Assembly (NCBI GenBank): GCA_035528905.1
Contig: DATKXU010000096.1
Span: forward strand, 1 to 24,176
DNA length: 24,176 nucleotides
Origin: DATKXU01 sp035528905
Lineage (GTDB): Bacteria; Armatimonadota; UBA5829; DTJY01
Direction of reading: 5' to 3'
The first letter of the stretch is position 1; every line of letters starts with the position of its first letter. Positions 8,311 through 15,935 of the stretch are shown in pieces. Both the position numbers and the translations under genes were made by a program. Below the pieces are notes generated by a model. It did no database searches. It worked only from the letters and a program-made list of their open reading frames with translations, and had not been told where the DNA came from.

Positions 8311-9198
8311 ATGGAGAGACTAGGCTTCCTCGGACTCGGGATCATGGGGCGTGGAATGGCCGTGAACCTGGCGAAGGCGGGCTATCCGCTCACGGTTTGG
8401 AACCGGACTCGGAGCAAGGCGCGAGAGTTTGCCGCCGTTGGCGCGAAAGTCGCCGATACCCCAAGACAGGCGGCGGAGGGGAGCGACGTCGTCATCATGA
8501 TGCTTGCCGACCCCGCGGCGGTAGAGGCCGCGGCATACGGGCCGGATGGAGTGGTAGCAGGGCTCGACGAGGGCGCCGTGCTGATAGACTGCAGCACGGT
8601 TGATCCGGGCACGTCGCAGAGGCTGGCCGAAGCCGCTGGGAAGAGGGGCGCGCGCTTTCTGGACTCGCCGGTCGCCGGGAGCAAGAAGGCCGCCGAGGAT
8701 GGTGAGCTTATCCTGATGGTCGGCGGCGACGAGGACACTCTCGCCAAGGTACGGCCTGTCCTCGATAGACTGAGCAAGAAGCTGATCCACGCGGGCGGGA
8801 CCGGCATGGGCACGTACCTGAAGCTGTGTTTCAACCTTGTAGTCGCCCACATGACTACAGCATTATCGGAAACGCTCATCCTCGGCGCGAAGGCCGGCCT
8901 CGACCCAAAACTGATACTCGACACGATCAACTCCGGCGCAATCGGAAGCAGATTCTACGAGTGGAAGGGGTCGTGCATTCTCAATCGGGACTTCACCACC
9001 AACTTCTCTTTGAAGCTAATGCACAAGGATTTGAAGCTCTTGATGTCGGCGGCCTACGATTTGGGCGTCCCGCTGCCGGTGACGGCGTCCGTGAAGGAGC
9101 TCTTCGGGACCGCAAAGTCGTGCTGCGGCTCGGAGGAGGACTTCTGCTCCGTAATCCGGGCGCTGGAGACAGCGACCCATTTTGAGGTAAAGGGCTAG
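8311..9198 (+). CDS. NAD(P)-dependent beta-hydroxyacid dehydrogenase (GarR/GLYR-like)
   Basis: This 295-aa protein belongs to the 3-hydroxyisobutyrate dehydrogenase/tartronate semialdehyde reductase family. The N-terminal Rossmann motif GLGIMG is at 8-13; WNRT at 30-33 suggests NADP preference. The substrate loop DSPVAGSKKAAEDG (118-131) resembles the glyoxylate/succinic semialdehyde reductase subgroup. The catalytic lysine is Lys171 in TYLKLCFN, and the C-terminal helical domain is complete. Length is normal. The frame is open far upstream, but the ATG at 8311 puts the Rossmann strand at the usual position and has GGAGG about 10 nt before it; an ATG 13 codons earlier is possible. The substrate cannot be fixed, and no neighbouring gene forms an obvious pathway with it. 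Confidence 0.88.
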   Translation: MERLGFLGLGIMGRGMAVNLAKAGYPLTVWNRTRSKAREFAAVGAKVADTPRQAAEGSDVVIMMLADPAAVEAAAYGPDGVVAGLDEGAVLIDCSTVDPGTSQRLAEAAGKRGARFLDSPVAGSKKAAEDGELILMVGGDEDTLAKVRPVLDRLSKKLIHAGGTGMGTYLKLCFNLVVAHMTTALSETLILGAKAGLDPKLILDTINSGAIGSRFYEWKGSCILNRDFTTNFSLKLMHKDLKLLMSAAYDLGVPLPVTASVKELFGTAKSCCGSEEDFCSVIRALETATHFEVKG

Positions 9199-9215
9199 CT
9201 CGCCAGGCGGGCGAC

Positions 9216-9262
9216 TCGGGGACGGGGAGAATGGGGGAACGTCCAACTTCCAACTTGGAACG
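9216..9262. repeat. Low-complexity repeat like that at 5200-5350
   Basis: Between the dehydrogenase and the STAS-USP gene, GGGGACGGGGAGAATGGGGG is followed by AACGTCCAACTTCCAACTTG and GAACGCGGAA. The order of G-rich tract, AACG(G/T)CCAAC, then CCAACTTG(G/A)AAC matches the array around 5270-5340. No terminator with a T tract is visible in this 100-base convergent spacer. Confidence 0.5.
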
Positions 9263-9299
9263 CGGAAGTCTCCCTGCATGTGGCCTGCAGAGACTGGCC

Positions 9300-10070
9300 C
9301 TACTCTGCCACGCAGTAGATCGCTACGTCGCAAGGCGCATCATGGCAGAAAGTGTCAATCGCCGTGAAGCGGCCAGCCTCTCGCGCCATATCTGCCTTGG
9401 AATAGGCTACCACGAGGAGATCGGGTTTGGTTTCTCCAGCATACTTTGCGACGCCCTCTACGATGTCCCGCGTCCGTATGGTGAGCCTGCGGACTTTGAC
9501 TCCCCTTCGCTTCAACGCCTTTTCAGCTTCTGTTAGGGTGTCCCGGGCTTTCTGCTCCATATCAGGCATGGGCACGCCGAGCGGCAGAGTCCGCGGAATC
9601 TCGAGCATGTATAGCAGGTGCAGCTCCGCGCGCCGGGATGCCGCCTCCACAGCTGCAAACTGGACGGCGCGGCGCCAGAGTCCTATCAGCGGCACCAGGA
9701 CGACAGGCACGGCTCGCTTCCCGCGGGCGACTGCTACTCCCCCTGACTCCAGGGAAGCCCGTGCCTCGTCAACGGTGGAGGCGACGACAAGCTGAGACCT
9801 GACGCCGGGGAACTTCCTGATCCGCGTAAGGATATCCTCCGACAGCCCAGCCACTACGACTCGCGCGTTCTGGGCCTGGATGAAGCTGCTGGCATCGAGG
9901 AACGTATGCGCGCCAGCCTCCGAGACCTCCGTGAGACCGCTGCCGTCCATTATCACGCCCCTAGGATGATCAACCAGCAGCAGCGTCACGGCGGACTTGA
10001 GCGCCGTCCACTGGTTCTCCACCAAAGCACCCTTGAGCTTTATCACATCGCCTCTGGCCTCGATTATCAT
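9300..10070 (-). CDS. STAS-universal stress protein fusion, KimA operon partner
   Basis: The 256-aa product joins two cytosolic domains. Residues 1-105 form a STAS (anti-anti-sigma-like) domain with the central strand GVIMDGSGLTEVSEAGAHTF. The position normally filled by the phosphoacceptor serine (D-S-[ST]-G) reads S50-E51-A52-G53, a Glu where Ser is expected. Residues 118-256 form a UspA-like domain (VPVVLVPLIG opening, HLLYMLE, DLLVVAYSKAD, CDVAIYC). Its last loop lacks the G-x2-G-x9-G-(S/T) ATP motif. The gene starts 18 nt after the potassium transporter stop, so the pair is probably one operon, and the protein may regulate that transporter (inference). ATG at 10068-10070 has AAGGAAGG upstream. 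It could be a degenerate sensor with no catalysis. Confidence 0.78.
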   Translation of the reverse strand: MIIEARGDVIKLKGALVENQWTALKSAVTLLLVDHPRGVIMDGSGLTEVSEAGAHTFLDASSFIQAQNARVVVAGLSEDILTRIRKFPGVRSQLVVASTVDEARASLESGGVAVARGKRAVPVVLVPLIGLWRRAVQFAAVEAASRRAELHLLYMLEIPRTLPLGVPMPDMEQKARDTLTEAEKALKRRGVKVRRLTIRTRDIVEGVAKYAGETKPDLLVVAYSKADMAREAGRFTAIDTFCHDAPCDVAIYCVAE

Positions 10071-10088
10071 GTCGCCTTCCTTCCGCCG

Positions 10089-11954
10089 CTACCTCTCGAG
10101 ATAGTATCGAACGTTGGTTGTAATAACGCCCTTCTCGAACAGCAGCACGAACTTGAGCAGCAGCCCTGACTGGTTGTGCATTATCTTATGCCACCATTTC
10201 GCCGGGACAAACTCCGGAATCACCACCGTAATCATGGAGTTCTCGCGCTCCCGCTTGACCTCATCGAGGTACTGCAGGAGAGGGCCAACCAGCGACCTGT
10301 ACGGCGATTCGAGGATAACTAGCGGGATGCCGCCGCCCCACTGCTCCCACCGCTCTTCGAGCAGCTTCGTGTCTGAGGGATCGCTCTCCACGTGGATCGC
10401 CCGCACATCCGCAGCCAGGCCCTTCGCGTACTCCAGCGCAGGGAGTATCCCCCGGTGCAATGACGGCGTCAGAACCAATACCGTATTGTGTACCGCGCTG
10501 AACTTGTCTTCCGGCGTGAGCCGGAGCTGGTTACCCAACTGCATGTAGTGCCCATGTATCTTCGAGAACATGTACACCAGGAGCGGGATGAGTATCAGGA
10601 CGATCCATGCCCCCTGTGTAGCCTTGGTGGTGGCTTGCACAACTACCACGATTGCGGTGACCGTGGCCCCTGTGGCGCTGATAGCAGCCTTGTAGCGCCA
10701 TCTGGGATCCTTCAGACGCACGAAGTGGCTGACCATCCCGGCCTGGGAGAGCGTGAACGATAGGAAGACGCCTATCGCGTAAAGCGGAATTAGTGAATTC
10801 ACTACTCCCTTGAACACAATAACCAGGACCGAGGCCAGCAGCGCGAGAAGGATAATGCCGTTCGAGAACACCAGTCGGTCGCCCAGGTTATAAAGCTGGC
10901 GCGGCAGGAAGCGATCACGCGACATTATCGAGCCCAGCCTGGGGAAACCGGCAAAACTGGTGTTCGCGGCAATTGCCAGAATGCCCATAGTAGCGCCCTG
11001 GAAGAGATAATAGAACCAGCTTTTGCCGAACAACGCCACAGCGATCTGCGAGCAAACTGTCTGATAACCGGGAGCAGTCTGCTCCATCGGGATGACGTGC
11101 GCCCTCCAGGCTATGTAGGTGATGCCGAAGAATATCGGCCCAAGGAGAGCAGCCATCATCGCGAGCGTTGCAGCAGCGTTTTTCGATTCCGGCGGACGGA
11201 ACGCTGGAATTCCGTTGCTTATCGCCTCGGTGCCGGTCATCGCGGAACAGCCGCCCGCGAACGCCCGCAGGATGAGAAAGTAGAACACAAAGCCCGCCGC
11301 GGGATGGCTCACGACAGGAACCGTACCCGCAGGCGGAGGAGGAATTGTGAACCCCGGATCCTGCACGAACCGGTAGAGCCCGACGGCGATGAGAACGACG
11401 GCGCTCGCGATGAAAGTATATGTCGGCGCGCAGAAAAGGAGCCCGGATTCACGCACGCCCCTCATGTTCGCCAGCGCGATGAACGCGATAATAGCCACGA
11501 TGATCCCCACCCGATAGTGTTGGTACTCAGGAGGAGCGAAGGAGAGTATAGCAGCTACCCCCGAAGAGACGCTTACAGCCACGGTGAGCACGTAGTCTAT
11601 CATCAACGAGGCACCGGCGATGAGCCCAGGATACGTGCCCAGGTTCTCCTTCGCCACAATGTACGAGCCGCCGCCGGAAGGATAGGAAAAGATCGTCTGC
11701 CGATACGAGACAACTACCATCACTAGCAGAGTGATAATAGCTAGGGCAATGTAGATAGACAGACGGGTTTGCGTGATCACAAGCGCGCCGGCGAGGGCCA
11801 GCGCCAGCAGTATTTCCTCGCTAGCGTACGCTACCGAGGAAATGGCGTCGGATGAAAAAACAGGCAAAGCCAGTACCTTCGGCAGCCGCTCATGTATGGC
11901 CCGCCACGAGGGCAGCGGGCTGCCCAGGAGGAGTCGCCTGAGCCAGTTAAGCAT
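10089..11954 (-). CDS. kimA: KimA-type APC-superfamily potassium transporter
   Basis: The 621-aa product has about 12 membrane helices followed by a soluble domain from about residue 470. The opening (LLLGSPL, then LPVFSSDAISSVAYASEEIL), the loop PSGGGSYIVAKENLG and the helix IDYVLTVAVSVSSGVAAI match KimA (YdaO), a high-affinity potassium importer of Bacillus subtilis. KimA proteins import K+ with protons and bind c-di-AMP through the C-terminal domain, which here has a USP-like opening (NTVLVLTPSLHRG). Length is as expected. ATG at 11952-11954 has GGAGG 7-8 nt upstream. The short leader has no room for a ydaO/c-di-AMP riboswitch. A STAS-USP gene follows by 18 nt. A generic amino acid permease role is the main alternative. 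Confidence 0.82.
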   Translation of the reverse strand: MLNWLRRLLLGSPLPSWRAIHERLPKVLALPVFSSDAISSVAYASEEILLALALAGALVITQTRLSIYIALAIITLLVMVVVSYRQTIFSYPSGGGSYIVAKENLGTYPGLIAGASLMIDYVLTVAVSVSSGVAAILSFAPPEYQHYRVGIIVAIIAFIALANMRGVRESGLLFCAPTYTFIASAVVLIAVGLYRFVQDPGFTIPPPPAGTVPVVSHPAAGFVFYFLILRAFAGGCSAMTGTEAISNGIPAFRPPESKNAAATLAMMAALLGPIFFGITYIAWRAHVIPMEQTAPGYQTVCSQIAVALFGKSWFYYLFQGATMGILAIAANTSFAGFPRLGSIMSRDRFLPRQLYNLGDRLVFSNGIILLALLASVLVIVFKGVVNSLIPLYAIGVFLSFTLSQAGMVSHFVRLKDPRWRYKAAISATGATVTAIVVVVQATTKATQGAWIVLILIPLLVYMFSKIHGHYMQLGNQLRLTPEDKFSAVHNTVLVLTPSLHRGILPALEYAKGLAADVRAIHVESDPSDTKLLEERWEQWGGGIPLVILESPYRSLVGPLLQYLDEVKRERENSMITVVIPEFVPAKWWHKIMHNQSGLLLKFVLLFEKGVITTNVRYYLER

Positions 11955-12013
11955 TCAGTGCCTCCACACCTAGAACCCGACCGTTTACCGGCCTGGCGCC
12001 AGGAATCCGTTGC

Positions 12014-12043
12014 ATTATAAACCCGTGACTCCGGGCTTTGCAA
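12014..12043 (-). promoter_or_regulatory. Promoter of the kimA operon
   Basis: On the minus strand TTGCAA (12038-12043), 18 nt, TATAAT (12014-12019) gives a perfect -10 element. Predicted start is near 12007, so the kimA leader is only about 50 nt, too short for the roughly 120-nt c-di-AMP riboswitch. Confidence 0.65.
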
Positions 12044-12067
12044 GTGCAGCCCGGCCGTGCTGCCTTA

Positions 12068-12096
12068 TTGACAAATGCCGCGCAGTTGTGTACGTT
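12068..12096 (+). promoter_or_regulatory. Promoter of the PH-domain/Yip1-like pair
   Basis: TTGACA (12068-12073), 17 nt, TACGTT (12091-12096) on the plus strand. The -35 is perfect and the -10 moderate. The predicted start near 12103 is about 37 nt before the ATG at 12140. It lies back to back with the kimA promoter. Confidence 0.5.
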
Positions 12097-12139
12097 GGAA
12101 CCGAGCCGCCCGTAGGGGGCGCTTCAGGAGGCACATCGC

Positions 12140-12637
12140 ATGAAAAAGTACTTCCCAGCCGGCGCCGATGGCACGGTCTGGATCGTCACCAGCTCTCTCG
12201 TGGCCATGGCGCTTCTACTGCTCGCGCTGGCGGGCGGGATAACTTCCATGCCCTCAGCCGCTGTTATAGCTCTGTACATCGCAGCAGGCGTCATCGGACT
12301 CATCCTCCTCATCGGATGGCTCGCAAAACCGACGCGCTATGAAATCAGGGACGAGTCGGTATCCATAGTTCGGTCTTGGCCGTTCCGCAGGATCACGATC
12401 CGGCGGTCCGAGATAAAGGAGGTCCGGCATGTAAGGCTGGAATCCGTCATGCCGGCATCGGCAGCGGTGGCCTGGGTATTCGGGTACGCAGGACTCTTTC
12501 AGACGAAGGATCTCGGCGCTTTCTTGCTGTTCGCAACAAGCCCCAGGGATGTAGTGCTCATAAGGACAAACCAGAGCTACGTTATCAGCCCGGCGAACCC
12601 GAAACGATTCATGCAGGACCTGTCGGGGAAGAGGTAG
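12140..12637 (+). CDS. Membrane protein with bacterial PH-like domain
   Basis: The 165-aa product has two N-terminal membrane helices (about residues 14-32 and 40-62) and a cytosolic C-terminal domain resembling bacterial pleckstrin-homology (bPH) modules: YEIRDESVSIVRSWPFRRITIRRSEIKEVRHV, then a hydrophobic patch (AVAWVFGYAGLF), and a final strand pair DVVLIRTNQSYVISPANPKRFMQDL. That ending, with conserved SP-x-x-P-x-x-F, is common in bPH proteins. Function is unknown; the family is thought to act at the membrane. ATG at 12140 has AGGAGG 8 nt upstream. It sits 63 nt before the Yip1-like gene in the same direction, so the two are probably co-transcribed. Confidence 0.7.
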   Translation: MKKYFPAGADGTVWIVTSSLVAMALLLLALAGGITSMPSAAVIALYIAAGVIGLILLIGWLAKPTRYEIRDESVSIVRSWPFRRITIRRSEIKEVRHVRLESVMPASAAVAWVFGYAGLFQTKDLGAFLLFATSPRDVVLIRTNQSYVISPANPKRFMQDLSGKR

Positions 12638-12700
12638 CGCGAACTGCACAGGAATAGCCGGCCCTTGAACGAGAGAGGCTCGCAGACAGGGAGGCCCATC

Positions 12701-13285
12701 ATGGACGGGAGGATTCTCTACAACCCGCTGGCGGTTCTGGGCAAAGGGAAGGGCTTTCTCGCAGCGATAGTTGTGGTCATCGCGCTCACCGCTGTGGCAT
12801 GTTGGGGCGGAGTGCATCTGGCTCCGCTGTACCCTCAGCTGAGCTCCGAGAGACCTTCGGCTATGGTGATCATTGGAGAATCGTTAGTCGCATGGCTAAC
12901 CCTGGGATTTCTTCTGCTCGCCTTCGCAAAGGTATCGCGGGGAAACAGCGGCCTTGGCGCGCATCTGGCGGCGGCGGGGCTGAGCCGCTTTCCATACATC
13001 CTGGCGGCGATTGTTATGTCGCGGCAGTTGCTCGGCAAAGCAATTCTGGAAGCGATGCGCGCCAGAGGCGGAGAGAGCATTATACGCTCGCAAGCCATTC
13101 TCACACCGGGGCTGATAATAGCCGGATTTGCCATCCTCGGCCTTGTAATCTGGGCAATCGTAATCCTCTATCTTGGCTACAAGCAGGCCAGCCGTCTCCA
13201 GGGCGGCAGAGCCGCCGCCTCATTCGTGATCGGGGTTCTGCTCGCAGAGGCAATCAGCAAGCTGCTCGTCTGGCTGTTGATCTGA
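12701..13285 (+). CDS. Yip1-like multi-pass membrane protein
   Basis: The 194-aa product has about five hydrophobic segments (near residues 17-40, 57-80, 97-115, 133-157, 168-193). The opening GRILYNPLAVLGK resembles the N-terminus of Yip1-domain bacterial proteins, and the C-terminus has ILYLGYKQASRLQGGRAAASFVIG, a loop and helix typical of that family. The molecular role of bacterial Yip1-like proteins is unknown. I chose ATG 12701 because GGGAGG lies 6 nt upstream; an in-frame TTG at 12665 has no such site. It follows the PH-domain gene in what looks like a two-gene operon. The Yip1 assignment rests on general layout and is moderate; that it is a polytopic membrane protein is clear. Confidence 0.65.
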   Translation: MDGRILYNPLAVLGKGKGFLAAIVVVIALTAVACWGGVHLAPLYPQLSSERPSAMVIIGESLVAWLTLGFLLLAFAKVSRGNSGLGAHLAAAGLSRFPYILAAIVMSRQLLGKAILEAMRARGGESIIRSQAILTPGLIIAGFAILGLVIWAIVILYLGYKQASRLQGGRAAASFVIGVLLAEAISKLLVWLLI

Positions 13286-13477
13286 ACGGGCATGTGATTC
13301 GGCGATCTATCCTTCCCGATTCCTCCCCCAGCCTTTCCTTCATCCCCTCGCTCGACGATTGCCCCTCCTCGTAGGGATTGAGCTTGCGTGCGGCCGGAGA
13401 CCGTGCGAGTTTAGGATCGCGGATATCCGGCAAAAACATTTATGCCCCATACGGGTTGACCAGAAGGGAGACCGGAC

Positions 13478-13618
13478 ATGCCGATCGCCATAGGAAGGAA
13501 ACAGAGCATAGAAGAACTCACGGACGGGCGAATAAAGAAGAAAGCGAGAGAGAAAGCTGCGCAGCCTGCGCGGCCAAGGGCAGAGGCGGCGCGCAAGGCG
13601 GGGGAGATGGGAAAGTAG
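13478..13618 (+). CDS. Small basic hypothetical protein, 46 aa
   Basis: The ATG at 13478-13480 opens a 46-codon frame ending at TAG 13616-13618. The product begins MPIAIGRKQSIEELTDG and continues as a charged, alanine-rich tail (RIKKKAREKAAQPARPRAEA). It has no membrane segment and no cysteine. AGAAGGGAG (13462-13470) sits about 8 nt upstream, a good ribosome site, the main reason to call it. No promoter is clear. It stands alone between a Yip1-like gene and a convergent phosphoribosyltransferase gene. I do not recognise the family. The basic composition would suit nucleic-acid or ribosome binding, but that is only a guess. Confidence 0.5.
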   Translation: MPIAIGRKQSIEELTDGRIKKKAREKAAQPARPRAEAARKAGEMGK

Positions 13619-13658
13619 CATCCCACTCAGCGCCTACCGCGTGACCGAAATGGCTCCT

Positions 13659-14327
13659 TTACGTAACACGCACCATCCCCGCGTCTTCGGCCTGCCTCAG
13701 ATAGCCCAGTACATCCGCGTCGGTGAGGTCGCGCCACCGCACATAGGCATTCGCGACCGCGAACGGAAGACGGTGGCTGACAACGAGGGCAACCAGCTTG
13801 TCGGCCTGGGGGCGTACAACTCGCGCCGCCCCGTTGGACGCCACCGGGACGGCCACGATGATGCTGGACGGCGAGTACTTCCTCAACGACCCAATCGCCG
13901 CGAGCATCGTATATCCGGAAGCCAGCCCGTCGTCTACCAGGATCACCGGCCTGCCCTGGATGTTTGGGTGCGGTCTGTCGCCGCGGTACTCTCTTGTCCG
14001 GCGGACGATCTCCTGCCGCACTTCCTCCGCAGCCTGCTCGATCTCCTCTTCCTCCAGGCCGAGGCTCCGAACCATCCGCTCGTTCAGGACGGTGGTTCCA
14101 TCCGCGGTGATCGCGCCGAAGCCGGCCTCGGGATTCCAGGGTATGGGAATCTTGCGAGGGACCACGACATCCAACTGAGCCTTCAGGCGCTTGGCGACTT
14201 CTAGGCCCACTGGAACGCCTCCGCGAGGAATGGCGAGCACCACCGCGCCCTTGCTCTCGTACTTCAGCAGGCGTTCCGCGAGGCGCCGCCCGGCATCCGT
14301 CCTGTCGAGGAACAGCTCATTGTCCAC
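13659..14327 (-). CDS. Phosphoribosyltransferase (COG1926-like), paralog 1
   Basis: The 222-aa protein has a type I phosphoribosyltransferase fold: VLAIPRGGVPVGLEVA (30-45), VVPRKI (56-60) and the PRPP-binding loop VILVDDGLASGYT (128-140). These match the predicted phosphoribosyltransferases of COG1926, whose substrates are unknown. The frame is open further upstream through the protease gene, but the family begins near F-x-D-R-x-D-A-G, so I chose GTG 14325-14327, with GGGAGAG about 8-10 nt before it. The start overlaps the protease stop by 11 nt, implying translational coupling. It is clearly paralogous to the gene at 16910-17554, sharing the N-terminal LDRTDAG/EDRVDAG, IPRGGV, PRKI, YRGDRP/YHGDRP and VDDG loops. 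GAS replaces the usual GAT/VAT in the PRPP loop, a mild change. Confidence 0.85.
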   Translation of the reverse strand: MDNELFLDRTDAGRRLAERLLKYESKGAVVLAIPRGGVPVGLEVAKRLKAQLDVVVPRKIPIPWNPEAGFGAITADGTTVLNERMVRSLGLEEEEIEQAAEEVRQEIVRRTREYRGDRPHPNIQGRPVILVDDGLASGYTMLAAIGSLRKYSPSSIIVAVPVASNGAARVVRPQADKLVALVVSHRLPFAVANAYVRWRDLTDADVLGYLRQAEDAGMVRVT

Positions 14328-15156
14328 GAGGCTCGCTCTCCCGTCGCTGGTATGGCACCGGTATATATTCCACAGTCGGCCTTCGCTGAACCGGCTGCGG
14401 ATAGAGTTCCATAAGGTCATAGATCGCGGCCGGCATCGCATCGCTGATCGGCAGGCCCAAAGCCCGCGCTTCGCGGAGAGTGATCGGATAGTCGTGCGTC
14501 CACCTTCCCTCGCTGAGTATGGCTGCCAGGTCGCTTGCCTTTGCATCGTCCATCTTTCCCTCGAGGAGGCACCGGACGGAGTTTTCAACCTGGCGCACCG
14601 CCTTCCGAGCGACATCGGCGAGGATGAGGGTCTTGTCGTCCAGCTCGTTTCTATCCTTAACCTTTATGACCTCGAGGATGGAGACAGCCGGGAATTCGCC
14701 GACCTGAGGGTCAACCGGTCCGAGGACGGCATTCGGATCCATGACGATCTCGTCGGCAGCCAGAGCGATGAGCATTCCGCCAGACATGGCATAATGGGGA
14801 ACGAGGACGGTGACCTTGGCAGGATGCCGTCGGAGCGCGTAGGCTATCTGCTCGGCCGCCAGAAGCAGGCCGCCCGGCGTGTGAAGCACCAGATCTATCG
14901 GGAGGTCATCCGGCGTCAGTCGTATCGCGCGGAGCACGCGTTCGGAGTCCTCGACGGTTACATACCGCACGAACGGAATCCCAAGGATGCTGAGCGCCTC
15001 CTGGCGGTGGATGAGCGTGATCACCCGTGATTTCCGCTCAGTCTCGAGCCCGCGGATCAGGCGGTAGCGCTGCAGTTGGATTCTCCGCTGCCGCCATACC
15101 GGAATCAGCGCAGCCAGAATAAGAATGAGCCACAGTATGGACAAGAAGTAGTCCAT
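14317..15156 (-). CDS. Membrane-anchored ClpP/SDH-type serine protease
   Basis: The 279-aa product has an N-terminal membrane helix (residues 3-20), a basic stretch (WRQRRIQLQRYRLIR), and a crotonase/ClpP-fold domain of the serine dehydrogenase proteinase (SDH, PF01972) type. The oxyanion loop is LHTPGG (91-96), and the catalytic serine is Ser125 in HYAMSGGMLIALAADEIVMD, followed by GPVDPQ. Members are membrane-bound peptidases whose substrates are poorly known; some act with stomatin-like partners, none of which is visible here. ATG at 15154-15156 has AGGGGGT about 6-7 nt upstream. Its last 11 nt overlap the following phosphoribosyltransferase gene. It is separated from the encapsulin-PIN pair by 335 bases, so it may be a separate transcription unit. 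Confidence 0.85.
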   Translation of the reverse strand: MDYFLSILWLILILAALIPVWRQRRIQLQRYRLIRGLETERKSRVITLIHRQEALSILGIPFVRYVTVEDSERVLRAIRLTPDDLPIDLVLHTPGGLLLAAEQIAYALRRHPAKVTVLVPHYAMSGGMLIALAADEIVMDPNAVLGPVDPQVGEFPAVSILEVIKVKDRNELDDKTLILADVARKAVRQVENSVRCLLEGKMDDAKASDLAAILSEGRWTHDYPITLREARALGLPISDAMPAAIYDLMELYPQPVQRRPTVEYIPVPYQRRESEPRGQ

Positions 15157-15491
15157 CGCCGCACCCCCTGTCTCAGAACGACGTGGATAAGCCGGCCAGT
15201 CTACATACGTCCTGACGTTAAAGCGTCAGTCTAGCAGGGACAAGCATGCTGAAGCAAACTGTGTTTATATACAATCCCGGGCCGGCGTGCTCTAGCACGC
15301 TTCTCCAACTAGACTCGCCATTTGTGGCGAGGCACCGAAGCAACGCATCAAGGAGGGGATTCGGAAATCGGCTCCTATCACGGCGAGAATCATCATCCGG
15401 GAGGTCGCGGTAGCCGCAGCCTTTATGGCTGCGTTGAACTGCGGCTACCGGCAATGCCTCGTACAGCCCTTTGTGATGGGCAAGAGGTATC
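15157..15491. other. Spacer between protease and PIN genes, no gene, several hairpins
   Basis: About 335 bases with no credible coding frame. It contains three hairpin-forming elements: CTGACG/CGTCAG with a 6-base loop (15212-15229), GCGTGCT/AGCACGC with a 2-base loop (15285-15300), and a larger CGGTAGCCGCAG/CTGCGGCTACCG inverted repeat (15408-15450). An A/T-rich patch GTTTATATACAAT lies at about 15261-15273. No clear minus-strand promoter for the protease gene was found. Confidence 0.6.
15408..15450. repeat. Nested inverted repeat (GCCGCAG element)
   Basis: CGGTAGCCGCAG (15408-15419) and CTGCGGCTACCG (15439-15450) are perfect 12-bp arms. Inside, CGCAGCC (15415-15421) pairs with GGCTGCG (15427-15433) across TTTAT. 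The outer and inner stems share bases and exclude each other. It lies 42 bases beyond the PIN stop (minus strand), so it may act as a terminator, but no T tract follows. Confidence 0.6.
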
Positions 15492-15935
15492 TCAGGGCGC
15501 TTCTCGGAATGCCGAGAGAATCCTTCTGAACTCGGACGGCTTCACGATTCCCGTGCCATCGAAGCGCTTAAGCCGCAGCAGGTGGCCGTCGCTGGTAACC
15601 AGGTAATCCGCGCGCGCGAGCCGGGCGCACTCGAGGAACTTATCGTCGTCCGGATCCTCGGATACCACAGAAAGTCCCCCAGCGGACAGCAGCTCCGTCC
15701 CCTGCTCCAATATGTCTTCCACCTGCCGCCTGTAGTAGTCGGGCGCGCGGATATTTCTAAGGATGAGGTACAGCTCGCTGCGTATCTGCCGGGTGTAGAA
15801 GAGGCGAACACGGCGCTCCAGGCACGCCCTGAGTATGTCGGCAGACGCACTGCGTCTGTTCCAGAATGCAGCGACGAACAGGTTGGTATCCAGAACAACC
15901 GCCAGCTGGCCTGGGGCGGCGTCTCCTTGGGTCAA
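15492..15935 (-). CDS. PIN-domain RNase (COG1569-like)
   Basis: The 147-aa product is a complete PIN-domain protein of the COG1569 type. The acidic residues are in place: Asp16 (VLDTN), Glu54 (IRSELY), the cluster DPDDDKF (Asp94-Asp98) and Asp116 (VTSDGHLL). PIN proteins are Mg-dependent RNases, often toxins of VapBC-like pairs. Here no antitoxin gene lies beside it. Its TTG start (15933-15935) overlaps the encapsulin stop (TTGA), so it is probably translated by coupling from the encapsulin message. The first 10 residues (MTQGDAAPGQ) precede the usual PIN start; a later start is possible but no ATG or GTG with a clear ribosome site was seen. Whether it is a free toxin or an encapsulin cargo is unknown. 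Confidence 0.85.
   Translation of the reverse strand: MTQGDAAPGQLAVVLDTNLFVAAFWNRRSASADILRACLERRVRLFYTRQIRSELYLILRNIRAPDYYRRQVEDILEQGTELLSAGGLSVVSEDPDDDKFLECARLARADYLVTSDGHLLRLKRFDGTGIVKPSEFRRILSAFREAP

Noticed and set aside
11955..12013. Possible c-di-AMP (ydaO) riboswitch in front of kimA
   Set aside because: The leader from the predicted start to the ATG is about 50 nt, too short for this riboswitch class, and no matching motif is visible.
15492..15935. VapBC-type toxin-antitoxin pair
   Set aside because: The PIN gene is complete but no small antitoxin gene lies on either side; the upstream coupled gene is an encapsulin.
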